A stretch of DNA of 64,000 nt from UBA1231 sp045123185 (lineage in GTDB: Bacteria > Bacillota_I > Bacilli_A > ML615J-28 > CAG-313), in contig JBGVIL010000178.1 in NCBI GenBank assembly GCA_045123185.1, positions 33,874 to 97,873 on the forward strand, in the 5' to 3' direction. The notes beneath the pieces are model-generated. The model saw only the letters and a program-made list of their open reading frames with translations, was not told the origin of the DNA and did not search any database. A program made the translations under genes and the position numbers. Positions 18,435-29,400 of the stretch are shown one piece after another. Within the stretch, counting starts at the first letter, position 1. The number at the start of each line of letters is the position of its first letter.

Positions 18435-19040
18435 TTATTTTAATTTAAAATTCATAGTTCCATTTTTTGTTTTTAATTCATAAGGGAATACATTTGCCTT
18501 AATTGTCATTGGTACTTCAATAAAGTTATTTTCACCATTTCTTATATAAATATATGATTTTATTGTTATATCATCATTATTAACATAACTTAATGAATAT
18601 TTGTACCAATACATTGGTAATTTGGTATTAACCATTATACTTGATTTATTTACATTATAAAATATAACATCATCATCTTTATATTTGTTATATAATAAAT
18701 TAAGTTCAATTGAAAAATCATCACATTTATTTACTAATGTTATATTATATTCAAAATTATCACCTTTATCTTCCTCATTAATAAAATAATCAGTATTTAA
18801 ATATTTATTATCATCAAATACTTTAATAATTTCATTAATTTTTTCATTTGAAATAACATTTAATTTTGATAATTTTGAATTAATATCCTTAATTGATGCA
18901 ATTGACCATCTAGGATGAATATCATATAAATCATTAAAAGATGTTTTTAACTCTTTATATACATTAAAATTCTTATTTTTTAAAATTGTATATAAAACTA
19001 ATCCTAATACAATTATTGAAATTATTACAATAAATACCAT
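18435..19040 (-). CDS. Single-pass membrane protein of unknown function
   Basis: 201 aa. Residues 2-20 (VFIVIISIIVLGLVLYTIL) form one transmembrane helix without a cleavage site, followed by a Lys-rich stretch, so the rest probably lies outside or in the periplasm. The C-terminal 90 residues look beta-rich. It is divergent from the fibre gene at 19113. No family recognised. Confidence 0.65.
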   Translation of the reverse strand: MVFIVIISIIVLGLVLYTILKNKNFNVYKELKTSFNDLYDIHPRWSIASIKDINSKLSKLNVISNEKINEIIKVFDDNKYLNTDYFINEEDKGDNFEYNITLVNKCDDFSIELNLLYNKYKDDDVIFYNVNKSSIMVNTKLPMYWYKYSLSYVNNDDITIKSYIYIRNGENNFIEVPMTIKANVFPYELKTKNGTMNFKLK

Positions 19041-19083
19041 AATTTTAAATTATTTTTTTGAAAAATATTATTTTATTATTAAA

Positions 19084-19094
19084 TATTTATTAAT
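19084..19094 (+). promoter_or_regulatory. Late-type box TATTTATTAAT
   Basis: TATTTATTAAT, 18 bases before the ATG at 19113; variant of the appendage-gene box. Confidence 0.35.
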
Positions 19095-19112
19095 AAAAAA
19101 AATAATAAAAAT

Positions 19113-19730
19113 ATGCCTGAATTAAAATTTTTAAAAGGTTTAGAAGAAAATTTACCTAGTACATATAGTACACAAAAAGATACTTTTTATGTAACAACTG
19201 ACACAGGTAAACTCATCCTTGGTGATAAAGTATGGCAAGCGAATTTATCACTTGATAGTGTTATATTATCAAGTGCTAGAACTGATTCTAATTATGTTCT
19301 TTATATGAATGGAGAAGAAATATTTTCAGTACCAATTATGATGTGGGATTTTGAATATAATCTTCAAGGATGTACTTTAAGTGATGATAGTAATTTAATA
19401 GAACATGGTACTAATTATTCTGCAACAATAACACCAAATGGTGATGATTTTGAATTTAAATCATGTAGTATTATTGTAGGTGGTATTGATAAAACAACTT
19501 CATGTTTTAATCCAGTAACTAATGAAATTACCATTAATAATGTCAAATCAAATGTTAATATTAAAGTAGAATATGAAGAAGTAACTGATGCTGTTGGTAG
19601 AATAACAGATAATGAAATTTATTTATTTGAAGATATGTTACCAAGTGGTACTTATACTTTATATTATGAAGATGAAAATAATAATAAATTGGAATCGTTT
19701 GGACCAATTACTGATGAAGCAATAATTTAA
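19113..19730 (+). CDS. Tail-fibre-type protein with virion-attachment N-terminus
   Basis: 205 aa. The first about 45 residues (LKFLKGLEENLPS...KDTFYVTTDTGKLILGDKVW) match the small N-terminal module that begins many phage tail-fibre and hyaluronidase-type proteins. A related form begins the SGNH protein at 21880-23256 (DNTIYYVTDEKKIHLAD). The remainder is beta-rich with an Ig-like segment near 85-160. It is followed after 7 bases by the phosphoesterase-bearing protein, so the two are one transcript and possibly one appendage. Confidence 0.72.
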   Translation: MPELKFLKGLEENLPSTYSTQKDTFYVTTDTGKLILGDKVWQANLSLDSVILSSARTDSNYVLYMNGEEIFSVPIMMWDFEYNLQGCTLSDDSNLIEHGTNYSATITPNGDDFEFKSCSIIVGGIDKTTSCFNPVTNEITINNVKSNVNIKVEYEEVTDAVGRITDNEIYLFEDMLPSGTYTLYYEDENNNKLESFGPITDEAII

Positions 19731-19737
19731 TTAAGAA

Positions 19738-21786
19738 ATGGCAACAAAAATATATAATGAATTTATAAAGGAAAATATTGCGCCATACGCTGCTCACCAT
19801 ATTGGCGTTTATAATAGCAATGGTCAAAAAGTAGGTGATATTCCATTAGGTAATTTTAAACCAGATTATGGTAAAAGACAGTATAGATTTGGTTTGTTAA
19901 GTGATGTTCATAACCAATCAAATCAAACAAGTGAAAATACTGCTGACTTACAAAATGCATTAAGTGTATTTAATGAGAAAGAAAGTGTAAAAATTACATG
20001 TATTTGTGGTGATATTTCACAAGGAGCATCAACAACTGAATTTCAATTATTTAAAAATAATGTAGCAGCAAAATCACCAAATACAACTGTATTTACAACA
20101 ACTGGTAATCATGATTGTCCTTCTAGTGGTGCATTTAATGATGCTGTATGGAGTGGTTATACTGGTACAAAAAAATCATTCTATTTCACAAATCTTACCA
20201 AAGATGGTGTATTTGATGTTTTCATATTCTTTGGTATGAGTAATTATAGTTTAGGTCCAAGTGGAAACCCTTATTCAACTGAAGATATTGATTGGTTGGA
20301 AAATTTGTTGGAAACATATAAAAATAACCGTGTATTCATATTTACACACTTATTTTTCCCAACTAAGGCTGGTAACCTTAATAACATTTATCCTAGTGGT
20401 AACTGGTTAGGTGGTTCACAACTTACAAGAATTCAAGCATTAAATGAAAAATATGTAAATTCAATTTGGTTTAGTGGTCACTCACATTGGAAATGGTATT
20501 TGCAAAAATATCAATCACATGAAAATATTTATCGTTCATATGATGCTAGTGGTAATCCAACTTGTGGATATTGTGTGCATGTTCCATCTTGTGCATCACC
20601 AATTGATTCAGATGGTAGTTCTAGATTAGAATGTGGTTCATATAATGCAGTATGTTTGCAATCTGAAGGTGCTATTGTAGATGTTTACCAAGATTATATT
20701 GATATTAGAGGTGTTACATTTAAAGATTATGGTGATGATGATTATGTAACACGTTATTTACCTATTGCAACATATAGATTAGATACTACTATTGTTGACT
20801 TAAATATTAATAAAAATATTACACCATTAGAAGGTGCTAATAATTGGGAATTAGGTAGTATTTCTTCAACAAATGGTAGTGAACAAGATTGGGAAGTTAA
20901 TATTAATGGTATTAGAACTGCTGACCCAATTGCAATTGATGGTAATAATAGATATTATTTAAGTGTTAGTGAAGGTATTGGTAGTGCTGAAGAAGATTAT
21001 TTATGTGAATTTTCTGTTTGTTTATATGATAAACAAGGTAATTATTTAGGTAGACCAGAAGGTCTTAATAGTGGTACAACTGATGGTTCTGCTGGTAATT
21101 ATTATTTTGATGCAATTTTAACACGTTTTGATATTACTGATAGAATTACATGTTATAATGGAACTGAAGTTGGTTATATTAGATTTAAAACATATAAACA
21201 AGATAAAACTACTGCTATTACTGAATCATATGGTGATAGAATTTTAATTGAATATGAACCTAATGGTAATACTGAATGGAATGGATGTAATGGTTCATCT
21301 AGTGGTGATACAGGTTCTACTAGTGGTGATACTGGAACAACCGTAGATTGTGAATACTTAACAGTAGATAATTTTGTTAGAAATACAGAAAAAAATGCCC
21401 CATATAGTGCTTATAATTCTTCTGATGATGGTTATATAGAAGTTGTATTTAACGGTCAAAAACAAGGATATTGGGTTTCATCTAGTTGTATGAAAAGTGG
21501 CGTTGATAGTTGTACATTAATAATGGAAGATGTTCAATGTTATAGTGGTTCTAGTTGGAATAGAGTAAGAACATCAACAACAAGAGTAAATATTGATGCT
21601 AAGACAAATAAAGTTGGTTTCTATGATGGAGTATCATATACTATGACAAATGGTGGTTCAGTTTCAGTTGAAGATAGTTCAACAGGTAGAGTACAGTTCC
21701 AAACAAGTAGTTCTGCAATATTAGGCGGTTCTAGTGGTTGGAGTGGATTTTTAAGAATTAAAATGAAATGTAAATTACAATATTAG
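19738..21786 (+). CDS. Appendage protein with metallophosphoesterase domain
   Basis: 682 aa. After about 48 N-terminal residues comes a calcineurin-like domain: LLSDVHNQ near residue 54, CGDISQG near 92, TTGNHDCP near 122, FTHLFFP near 202 and FSGHSHWKWY near 242. The C-terminal third is beta-rich, with a Ser/Gly/Thr linker near residue 522 and a final domain containing Cys. The fusion of an enzyme domain to structural modules, without a signal peptide, fits a phage tail protein that cleaves a phosphodiester-containing surface polymer (inference). It ends with TAG, rare in this window, ahead of a terminator. Confidence 0.8.
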   Translation: MATKIYNEFIKENIAPYAAHHIGVYNSNGQKVGDIPLGNFKPDYGKRQYRFGLLSDVHNQSNQTSENTADLQNALSVFNEKESVKITCICGDISQGASTTEFQLFKNNVAAKSPNTTVFTTTGNHDCPSSGAFNDAVWSGYTGTKKSFYFTNLTKDGVFDVFIFFGMSNYSLGPSGNPYSTEDIDWLENLLETYKNNRVFIFTHLFFPTKAGNLNNIYPSGNWLGGSQLTRIQALNEKYVNSIWFSGHSHWKWYLQKYQSHENIYRSYDASGNPTCGYCVHVPSCASPIDSDGSSRLECGSYNAVCLQSEGAIVDVYQDYIDIRGVTFKDYGDDDYVTRYLPIATYRLDTTIVDLNINKNITPLEGANNWELGSISSTNGSEQDWEVNINGIRTADPIAIDGNNRYYLSVSEGIGSAEEDYLCEFSVCLYDKQGNYLGRPEGLNSGTTDGSAGNYYFDAILTRFDITDRITCYNGTEVGYIRFKTYKQDKTTAITESYGDRILIEYEPNGNTEWNGCNGSSSGDTGSTSGDTGTTVDCEYLTVDNFVRNTEKNAPYSAYNSSDDGYIEVVFNGQKQGYWVSSSCMKSGVDSCTLIMEDVQCYSGSSWNRVRTSTTRVNIDAKTNKVGFYDGVSYTMTNGGSVSVEDSSTGRVQFQTSSSAILGGSSGWSGFLRIKMKCKLQY

Positions 21787-21817
21787 TTTATAATTAATAT
21801 ACATTATAATTAAATGA

Positions 21818-21859
21818 AAAGAGCATGAAATTAAAGTAAAATTTAAAATCATGCTCTTT
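21818..21859. terminator. Bidirectional terminator
   Basis: 11-bp stem AAAGAGCATGA / TCATGCTCTTT with a 20-base loop between convergent genes ending at 21786 and 21880; followed by T7 on the plus strand. Confidence 0.75.
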
Positions 21860-21879
21860 ATTTTTTTATTATTTAAATA

Positions 21880-23256
21880 TTAATATCCCCATAATTCTGT
21901 GCAATATGCATCAGCAATTAAACGATTTGATTCACCAGTAGTATCAGAATGTGGGTGAACACCATCAGGACAGAATCTTATAATATCTTCAATTTCTTGA
22001 CCATCTTTTGTTTTAATAGCCCATCCACGAATACCAGTGTATTTATAAACATTTACACATTTCAAACCATAGAATTTAGCAATTTGTTCATTTGCTTCCA
22101 AAAGGAATTTTGTTCTAAATGTAGCCATACCATCAAGACCCATCCAATAGTTTTGTGCAAAATAATTACCAATGATGATTCTAATTCTAGGATTTACTTC
22201 CCATATTCTTTCAATTAACCAAGCCATTGCGCCAAAATAATGTGTTCTTTCACCACCATTATTATTTTTTGCCAAATATCTCAACGCATTCATCCATTCA
22301 ATACCACTATAACTTCTTGAATCTGATAAGTGTGTTAACCAATCCCAACCAACATTACCATCAGTTACTGGATATGCAACTGTTGCACCACCTATTTGGT
22401 CAGCAGGCCAATAAGAATAGTTATCAGCATTATCATTTCTATGTGTACCACAAATATTAAAAATATTATCTCTATCATTGAACCCGTGGTCAATAATAAC
22501 TGTGTCACAAGAAGCAATTGTACCATCAATATAAGGAATAACCAATGATTCATATGAATGTGCTTTAAAATCGGCAATATGATTATCTACCCATGCTTGG
22601 TTTTTACCACCACTTCTTCTAAGTTGATTTAATTTATTTCTAAACATAGTTTCAACTTCAGCATGTGTTTGAGTTAGTGAATATCCGAATACGAAACCAG
22701 CAGCATCAACATTAGCAGCGGTATCCCAGTTTGCCATACTATCAGTAATATTACTTGATACAGGATAACAAAACATAAAAGAACCTGCTTTTGCATTATT
22801 ATATACATTCCAACCTAATTTTTCACCAACCATTGTTGGGTAATTATTTGTTGAACCTTCATCACCACTTGGTATTGAAGTACCTAACCATAATACATTA
22901 TGTCTTTCACTATTCTTTTTACCTTGCCAATAAAAACCATCATGTTCGGCTACTGATAATACTCTATTATCAACAGTAAATGCTGTTTGAGGTGTAATTA
23001 CAATATTACCACTACCTAATACAGATTCTCTTGCAATTGTTTTAATATTTTGACCACTAACCAATTTTTCATGTTTAGTGTCAATTTCATTCATTAATTC
23101 TTCTTTAACATTTTCAGTATCTTCTAATACCATATCAGCCAAATGAATTTTCTTTTCATCTGTTACATAATAAATGGTATTATCATTTTTTTTACCATCA
23201 TCAATTAAATCAGCAAATTTAACTGAATTACCTTTTTTAATCTCTAATTTATCCAT
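21880..23256 (-). CDS. Tail-associated SGNH/GDSL esterase
   Basis: 458 aa. An N-terminal attachment-like region (residues 1-60, with DNTIYYVTDEKKIHLAD and a helix) is followed by an SGNH hydrolase: block I WLGTSIPSG (nucleophile probably Ser127), block III HGFND near residue 257 and block V CPDGVHPHSD near residue 434 (catalytic Asp and His). Such domains on phage tails remove acetyl groups from surface polysaccharides. There is no signal peptide, and the short module at the start resembles that of the fibre gene at 19113. A late-type box lies at 23276-23286. Confidence 0.85.
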   Translation of the reverse strand: MDKLEIKKGNSVKFADLIDDGKKNDNTIYYVTDEKKIHLADMVLEDTENVKEELMNEIDTKHEKLVSGQNIKTIARESVLGSGNIVITPQTAFTVDNRVLSVAEHDGFYWQGKKNSERHNVLWLGTSIPSGDEGSTNNYPTMVGEKLGWNVYNNAKAGSFMFCYPVSSNITDSMANWDTAANVDAAGFVFGYSLTQTHAEVETMFRNKLNQLRRSGGKNQAWVDNHIADFKAHSYESLVIPYIDGTIASCDTVIIDHGFNDRDNIFNICGTHRNDNADNYSYWPADQIGGATVAYPVTDGNVGWDWLTHLSDSRSYSGIEWMNALRYLAKNNNGGERTHYFGAMAWLIERIWEVNPRIRIIIGNYFAQNYWMGLDGMATFRTKFLLEANEQIAKFYGLKCVNVYKYTGIRGWAIKTKDGQEIEDIIRFCPDGVHPHSDTTGESNRLIADAYCTELWGY

Positions 23257-23275
23257 TATAATTAAATGTATTTTA

Positions 23276-23286
23276 TAATATAAATA
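23276..23286 (-). promoter_or_regulatory. Late-type box TATTTATATTA
   Basis: TATTTATATTA on the minus strand, 19 bases before the esterase ATG at 23256. Confidence 0.4.
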
Positions 23287-23406
23287 TAATAAAATTTAAT
23301 ATTTTATAAACACTTGATAATATTAAAACCTATTTATAGATAACTTGTTTTATTATTAAGATAATAAAATAATAAAAATAATATTAATAAAAAATATAAA
23401 TTAATA

Positions 23407-26400
23407 ATGGAGAATATATTATATTTTTCAAAAAAAAATAATTATAAAAATGTTTGGTGTCAAACTGAAGATGAAATTGTTGCATGGGGTGAAGGTGAAG
23501 ATTTAGTTGCAATTAAACCAGATTTTGAATCATATATTATTGCAACATATAATGTTACATCAACAACATCAACAACACAATTATTAGGCTCATCATTTAC
23601 ATTATCTCAAATTTCTGAAATGTATATTGATAATGTGAAACTTGATAATGTTGTTAATACATATATGTTTGATACAGAAGGAGAACATACTGTTAAAATG
23701 TGTGCTAAATGTGTTACAAATTGTGGTAATATGTTTGATTATTGTTATGATTTAACATCATTAGATTTAAGTAACTTTAATACGTCTAATGTAACTGATA
23801 TGAGTGCTATGTTTTCTGATTGTCATAGTTTAACATCCTTAGATTTAAGTTCATTTGATACATCTAAGGTAACTGATATGTGTTATATGTTTGGATATTG
23901 TAGAAGTTTAACATCAATTAATTTTGGTGATAAATTTGATACATCTAATGTAACTTATATGTATTCTATGTTTTCTAGTTGTGGTGGTTTAATATTATTA
24001 GATTTAAGTTCATTTGATACATCTAAGGTAAAAAATATGGATAATATGTTTGATTATTGTAGTGGTTTAACATCCTTAGATTTAAGTAACTTTAATACAT
24101 CTAATGTAACTAATATGAATTATATGTTTAATAATTGTAGTGGCTTAACTTCAATTACAATGGTAGGTGATGTATCCAATGTAATGTCATATGGTTATAT
24201 GTTTAATAATTGTCCAAAATTAACAAATATTAATTACAATGGTAATTATCAGACAAAATGGGATACGTTTTGTCCAAAATGTGTAAATAAAATTGATATT
24301 GTTACACCAACAACAGTTAGATGTAATTATTGGGATAGATTACATAATGAATATGTTACATGTGATTATCATAAAAGATATAATATGGTATTGGAAAATG
24401 GATGCAGAGCAGAATATGATGAAGAAAATAACCAATATGTATTTACATTTATTGCTGAAAAAGATAAAATCAAATATGATGTATATGTTGATGGTATAAA
24501 AGAAGATTATATCAAAATAACAAATGATTTGGATATTGTATTGATTAATGCACAATCAATTATATATGAAGAAGTATCAGCAAGTAGTACTAGTTCATCA
24601 TATAGTTTAATTTATAGTTCATTTACACAATATATTGATGCAATGTTTATTGATGGAGTTGAAACAACAATTGCATCAATTAAAACATTTAGTAATACAA
24701 GTTGTACAAGAGATATTAAAATTGCATTTTGTAATACTAGTGAATTAACTAGTATGCATAATATGTTTAGTGGGTGTACTAGTTTAACATCATTAGATTT
24801 AAGTTCATTTGATACATCTAATGTAACTGATATGGGTCATATGTTTAATATTTGTTATAATTTAACATCATTAAATTTAAGTTCATTTGATACATCTAAT
24901 GTAACTGATATGGGTGATATGTTTGGTTATTGTTATCGTTTAAAATCATTAGATTTAAGTTCATTTGATACATCTAAGGTAACTGATATGAATCAAATGT
25001 TTCAAGGTTGTAGTGGTTTAACATCATTAGATTTAAATTCATTTGATACATCTAAGGTAACTAGTATGCATGCTATGTTTAATTATTGTAGTGGTTTAAC
25101 TTCATTAGATTTTGATGATAATTTTGACACATCTAATGTAACTGATATGAGTTTTATGTTTAGAGGTTGTAGTGGTTTAACATCATTAGATTTTGGTGAT
25201 AATTTTGACACATCTAATGTTACTGATATGGAAGAAATGTTTTATAATTGTATAAATTTAACTTCAATTACATTTGGTAATAAATTTATCACATCTAATG
25301 TAACTGATATGACTAATATGTTTGGTAATTGTAAAAGTTTAATATCATTAGATTTAAGATTATTTAATACGTCTAAGGTAACTAATATGAGATATATGTT
25401 TTGTCATTGTGAAAGTTTAACTGAATTAAATTTAAGTTCATTTGATACATCTAAGGTAACTGATATGTATTATATGTTTGGATATTGTTATAATTTAACA
25501 TTATTAGATATAAGTTCATTCGATACATCTAAAGTTACTACTATGTATAGTATGTTTGAAAGTTGTAGTGGTTTAACTGAATTAAATTTAAGTTCATTTG
25601 ATATATCAAATGTAACATCATATTATAATATGTTTTATAATTTACCATCAAGTGGTACATTAACTTATCCTTGTGCTTATTCTGATGCATGGGATAATTT
25701 ATTAGTTACAAATAGTGGTAGTACACGTTTACCAAGTGGATGGGCAAAAGAATGTGTGACAGATGATGGTAATGATAATAGTAGTAGTGAAACAATTCCA
25801 TCATATACTATTGATGATGCTAATATTATAATGACAATATCAGCAAGTAGTACTAGTTCATCATATAAATTAATTGTTAGTTCATATATTAAATATATTG
25901 ATGCAATGTTTATTGATGGCGAACAAGTAGAAATTTCATCAGAAAAAAAATTTAATTCAGTAGGTAAACATACAGTTCAAATGATTATGGATACATCTAA
26001 TGTAACTGATATGGGTAGTATGTTTGGATATTGTAGTGGTTTAACATCAATTAATTTTGGTGATTCATTTGACACATCAAATGTAACTGACATGAGAGAT
26101 ATGTTTAATGGTTGTAAAAGTTTAACATCAATTAATTTTGGTGATTCATTTGATACATCTAATGTAACTGATATGTTTTGTATGTTTTTAAATTGTTATA
26201 AATTAACATCAATTAATTTTGGTGATTCATTTGACACATCAAATGTAACTAATATTGGTAGTATGTTTGGATATTGTAGAAGTTTAACCTCATTAGATTT
26301 AACTCACTTTAATACATCTAATGTAACTTATATGGGTGATATGTTTGAATATTGTAGTGGTTTAACTGAATTAAATTTAAGTAATTGGAATACATCTAAT

Positions 26401-29400
26401 GTAACTGATATGGGTAGTATGTATAATGATTGTAGTAGTTTAAAATCATTAAATTTAAGTTCATTTGATACGTCTAAAGTAACTGATATGGGTTATATGT
26501 TTAGTGGATGTACTAATTTAACATCCTTAGATTTAAGTAATTGGAATACATCTAATGTAACTGATATGACTAATATGTTTGGTAATTGTAAAAGTTTAAT
26601 ATCATTAGATTTAAATTCATTTGATACATCTAAGGTAACTAGTATGTATCAAATGTTTAATAGATGTAGTAATTTAACATCAATTACATTATCAAATGCA
26701 CATAAAAATGAACGTTTAATACAAAATAATTATTCATCACTAAGAACTGCATGTACAAAAATATATGTTGATACTGAAGAAACAATAAAAATTAAATTTA
26801 TTAATGCAACATCACAAATTGAATCATATATTACAAATGGTACATTTATAATTAATAATACTGAAGGTGTGTATGATGAAGAAAATGGTTATTGGGTATT
26901 CACATATGTTGCTAAACAACCAAAATATCCAATATATTATAATAGTGTAGAAATAGGTTATTGTAAACATACTGATAGATTACAAACAATTAAAATAACT
27001 AATGAAAATGAATATTATAATAGAAAATATGATTGTACGATTACAATTCCAATAACATCAACTTATGAAACATATTATGTTATTTGTAGATATACTCCAA
27101 GTAATACATACACTACACCTTCAAATGGTTGCATAAGTAATATGTATATTGATGATATTGAAACAAGTGTATATTCATCAAAGACATTCTCATCTATTGG
27201 TGAACATAAAATTTCATTTGATTTTGTTGACCAAGGCCGTGGTTTAACATCAATGAGTAATATGTTTAGTGGTTGTTCACAAATAACAAATATTGAATTT
27301 GGTTATTCATTTGATACATCTAATGTAACTAGTATGAGTTATATGGTTTATAGTTGTAGTGGTTTAAAATCAATAGATATGTATTATGTTAATGCAAATA
27401 AAGTTACAAGTGTACAATATTTATTGAATAATTGTTCAAGTATAAATTATTTTAGATTTGGTGGTAATTTAATTAATTGTAGAATTTATGATAGTATCAC
27501 ATATAATGCAAATAATTTGTCATCTTGTAATTTAATTTATAAATATAATAATGGATTTGATAAAATCATAAATAATAGTAATTTTTCAAATTGGTCTAAA
27601 TTATGTATATCTTGTAAACCAATATCAATTTCATTATATGAAGATAATGTATTAATAACAGATGTAACAAAATATTCATCAGTTAGAGTTGGTGATGTAG
27701 AATTATCATTTAATTCTGAAACCAATATGTGGGAAGGTGAAGTATTTGCTGAAGATATGTATTATCCATTATATGTAAATGATGAATTGCACGCATATAA
27801 AGTAAAAATGATTGAACAATATCATAACATATATTTTGGTTCAATATCAGACATTGCATCATTCTCATTGAAATATGTTCCATCATCAACAACAAATGCA
27901 ACATATTTGTTTAATACATCATATACACAATATGTTGATATTATTATGGTTGATGGTAAACAAATTTCTCCATCAAATACATATACATTTACTGATACAA
28001 ATGAACATAATGTTGAAATTGTTTTTGATATGTCTAGAATGACATCATTTAGTAATTTATTTAGTGAGACTTATCAATTAAGTGAATGTAATATTGGTGA
28101 TAATTTGGATACATCTAAGGTAACTGATATGAGTTATATGTTTAATGAATGTAATGGTTTAACTGAATTAAATTTAAGTTCATTTGATACATCTAAGGTA
28201 ACTGATATGAATCAAATGTTTCAAAATTGTAATGGTTTAACATCATTAAATTTAAGTAACTTTGATACATCTAAGGTAACTAGTATGAGATATATGTTTG
28301 GTAATTGTAACGGTTTAACATCAATTACATTTAGTAATTTATTTGATACATCTAATGTAACTACTATGTATTGTATGTTTAGAGGTTGTAATGGTTTAAC
28401 ATCATTAAATTTAAATAACTTTAATACATCTAATGTAACTAGTATGGAAAGTATGTTTAATGATTGTAGTGGTTTAACATCCTTAGATTTAAATTCATTT
28501 AATACATCTAAGGTAACTAATATGAGTTATATGTTTCATAATTGTAATAAATTAACCTCATTAGATTTAAATTTATTTGATACATCTAATGTAACTAATA
28601 TGGCAGAAATGTTTGCATCAGCAACATCATTGACATCATTAACAATGAATAGTGAAGTTTCAAATGTAACAGCAACAACAAACATGTTTAGTGGTATTAC
28701 CACAAATGGTACATTTACACATCCATGTATGTATGATTATGAATTAATCACAAATCAATTACCAACATCATGGACTAAAAATTGTGTAAGTGTTGCAAAT
28801 GTAACTTTAAATTTTGTTATTATTGATAATAATATAGAAGTTACTGAAGGTACTGTAATAGTAAATGATATTGAAGCAACATATTCTAGTGAAAATGGAT
28901 ATTGGTCAGTTATATATACAATTGATGAACCATATTCTGATGTTATGTTAAATGGTACTAATATTGGTATAATAACAAATGGTAAGTATAATAATTTACA
29001 ACATATATTAATTGGTGATTGTTCAAATTATGTTGATATTTCAGCAACATATACAGCAACTAGTGCTAATCAAATAATCTCATTATTTAGTGGTCCTACA
29101 ACAACAAGTGGATTTAATTTATCAAATATTGAATCAATATATGTTGATGGTAAAATGATAACACCAAGAAGTTCATATACATTTACAACTGTTGGTGAAC
29201 ATGATGTAAAATATTTTGTAAAAGATAGTATTACAACAATGTCATTTTATTATGCATTTTATAATAATCATTATTTAACAAAAATTAAATTTGGTAATAG
29301 ATTTAATAATGAAAATAGTGTAAGTACATTAGAATCTGCATTTAATAGTTGTTATAGATTACAATTTGCTAATTTATCTAATATATCAATGAGTGCTAAT

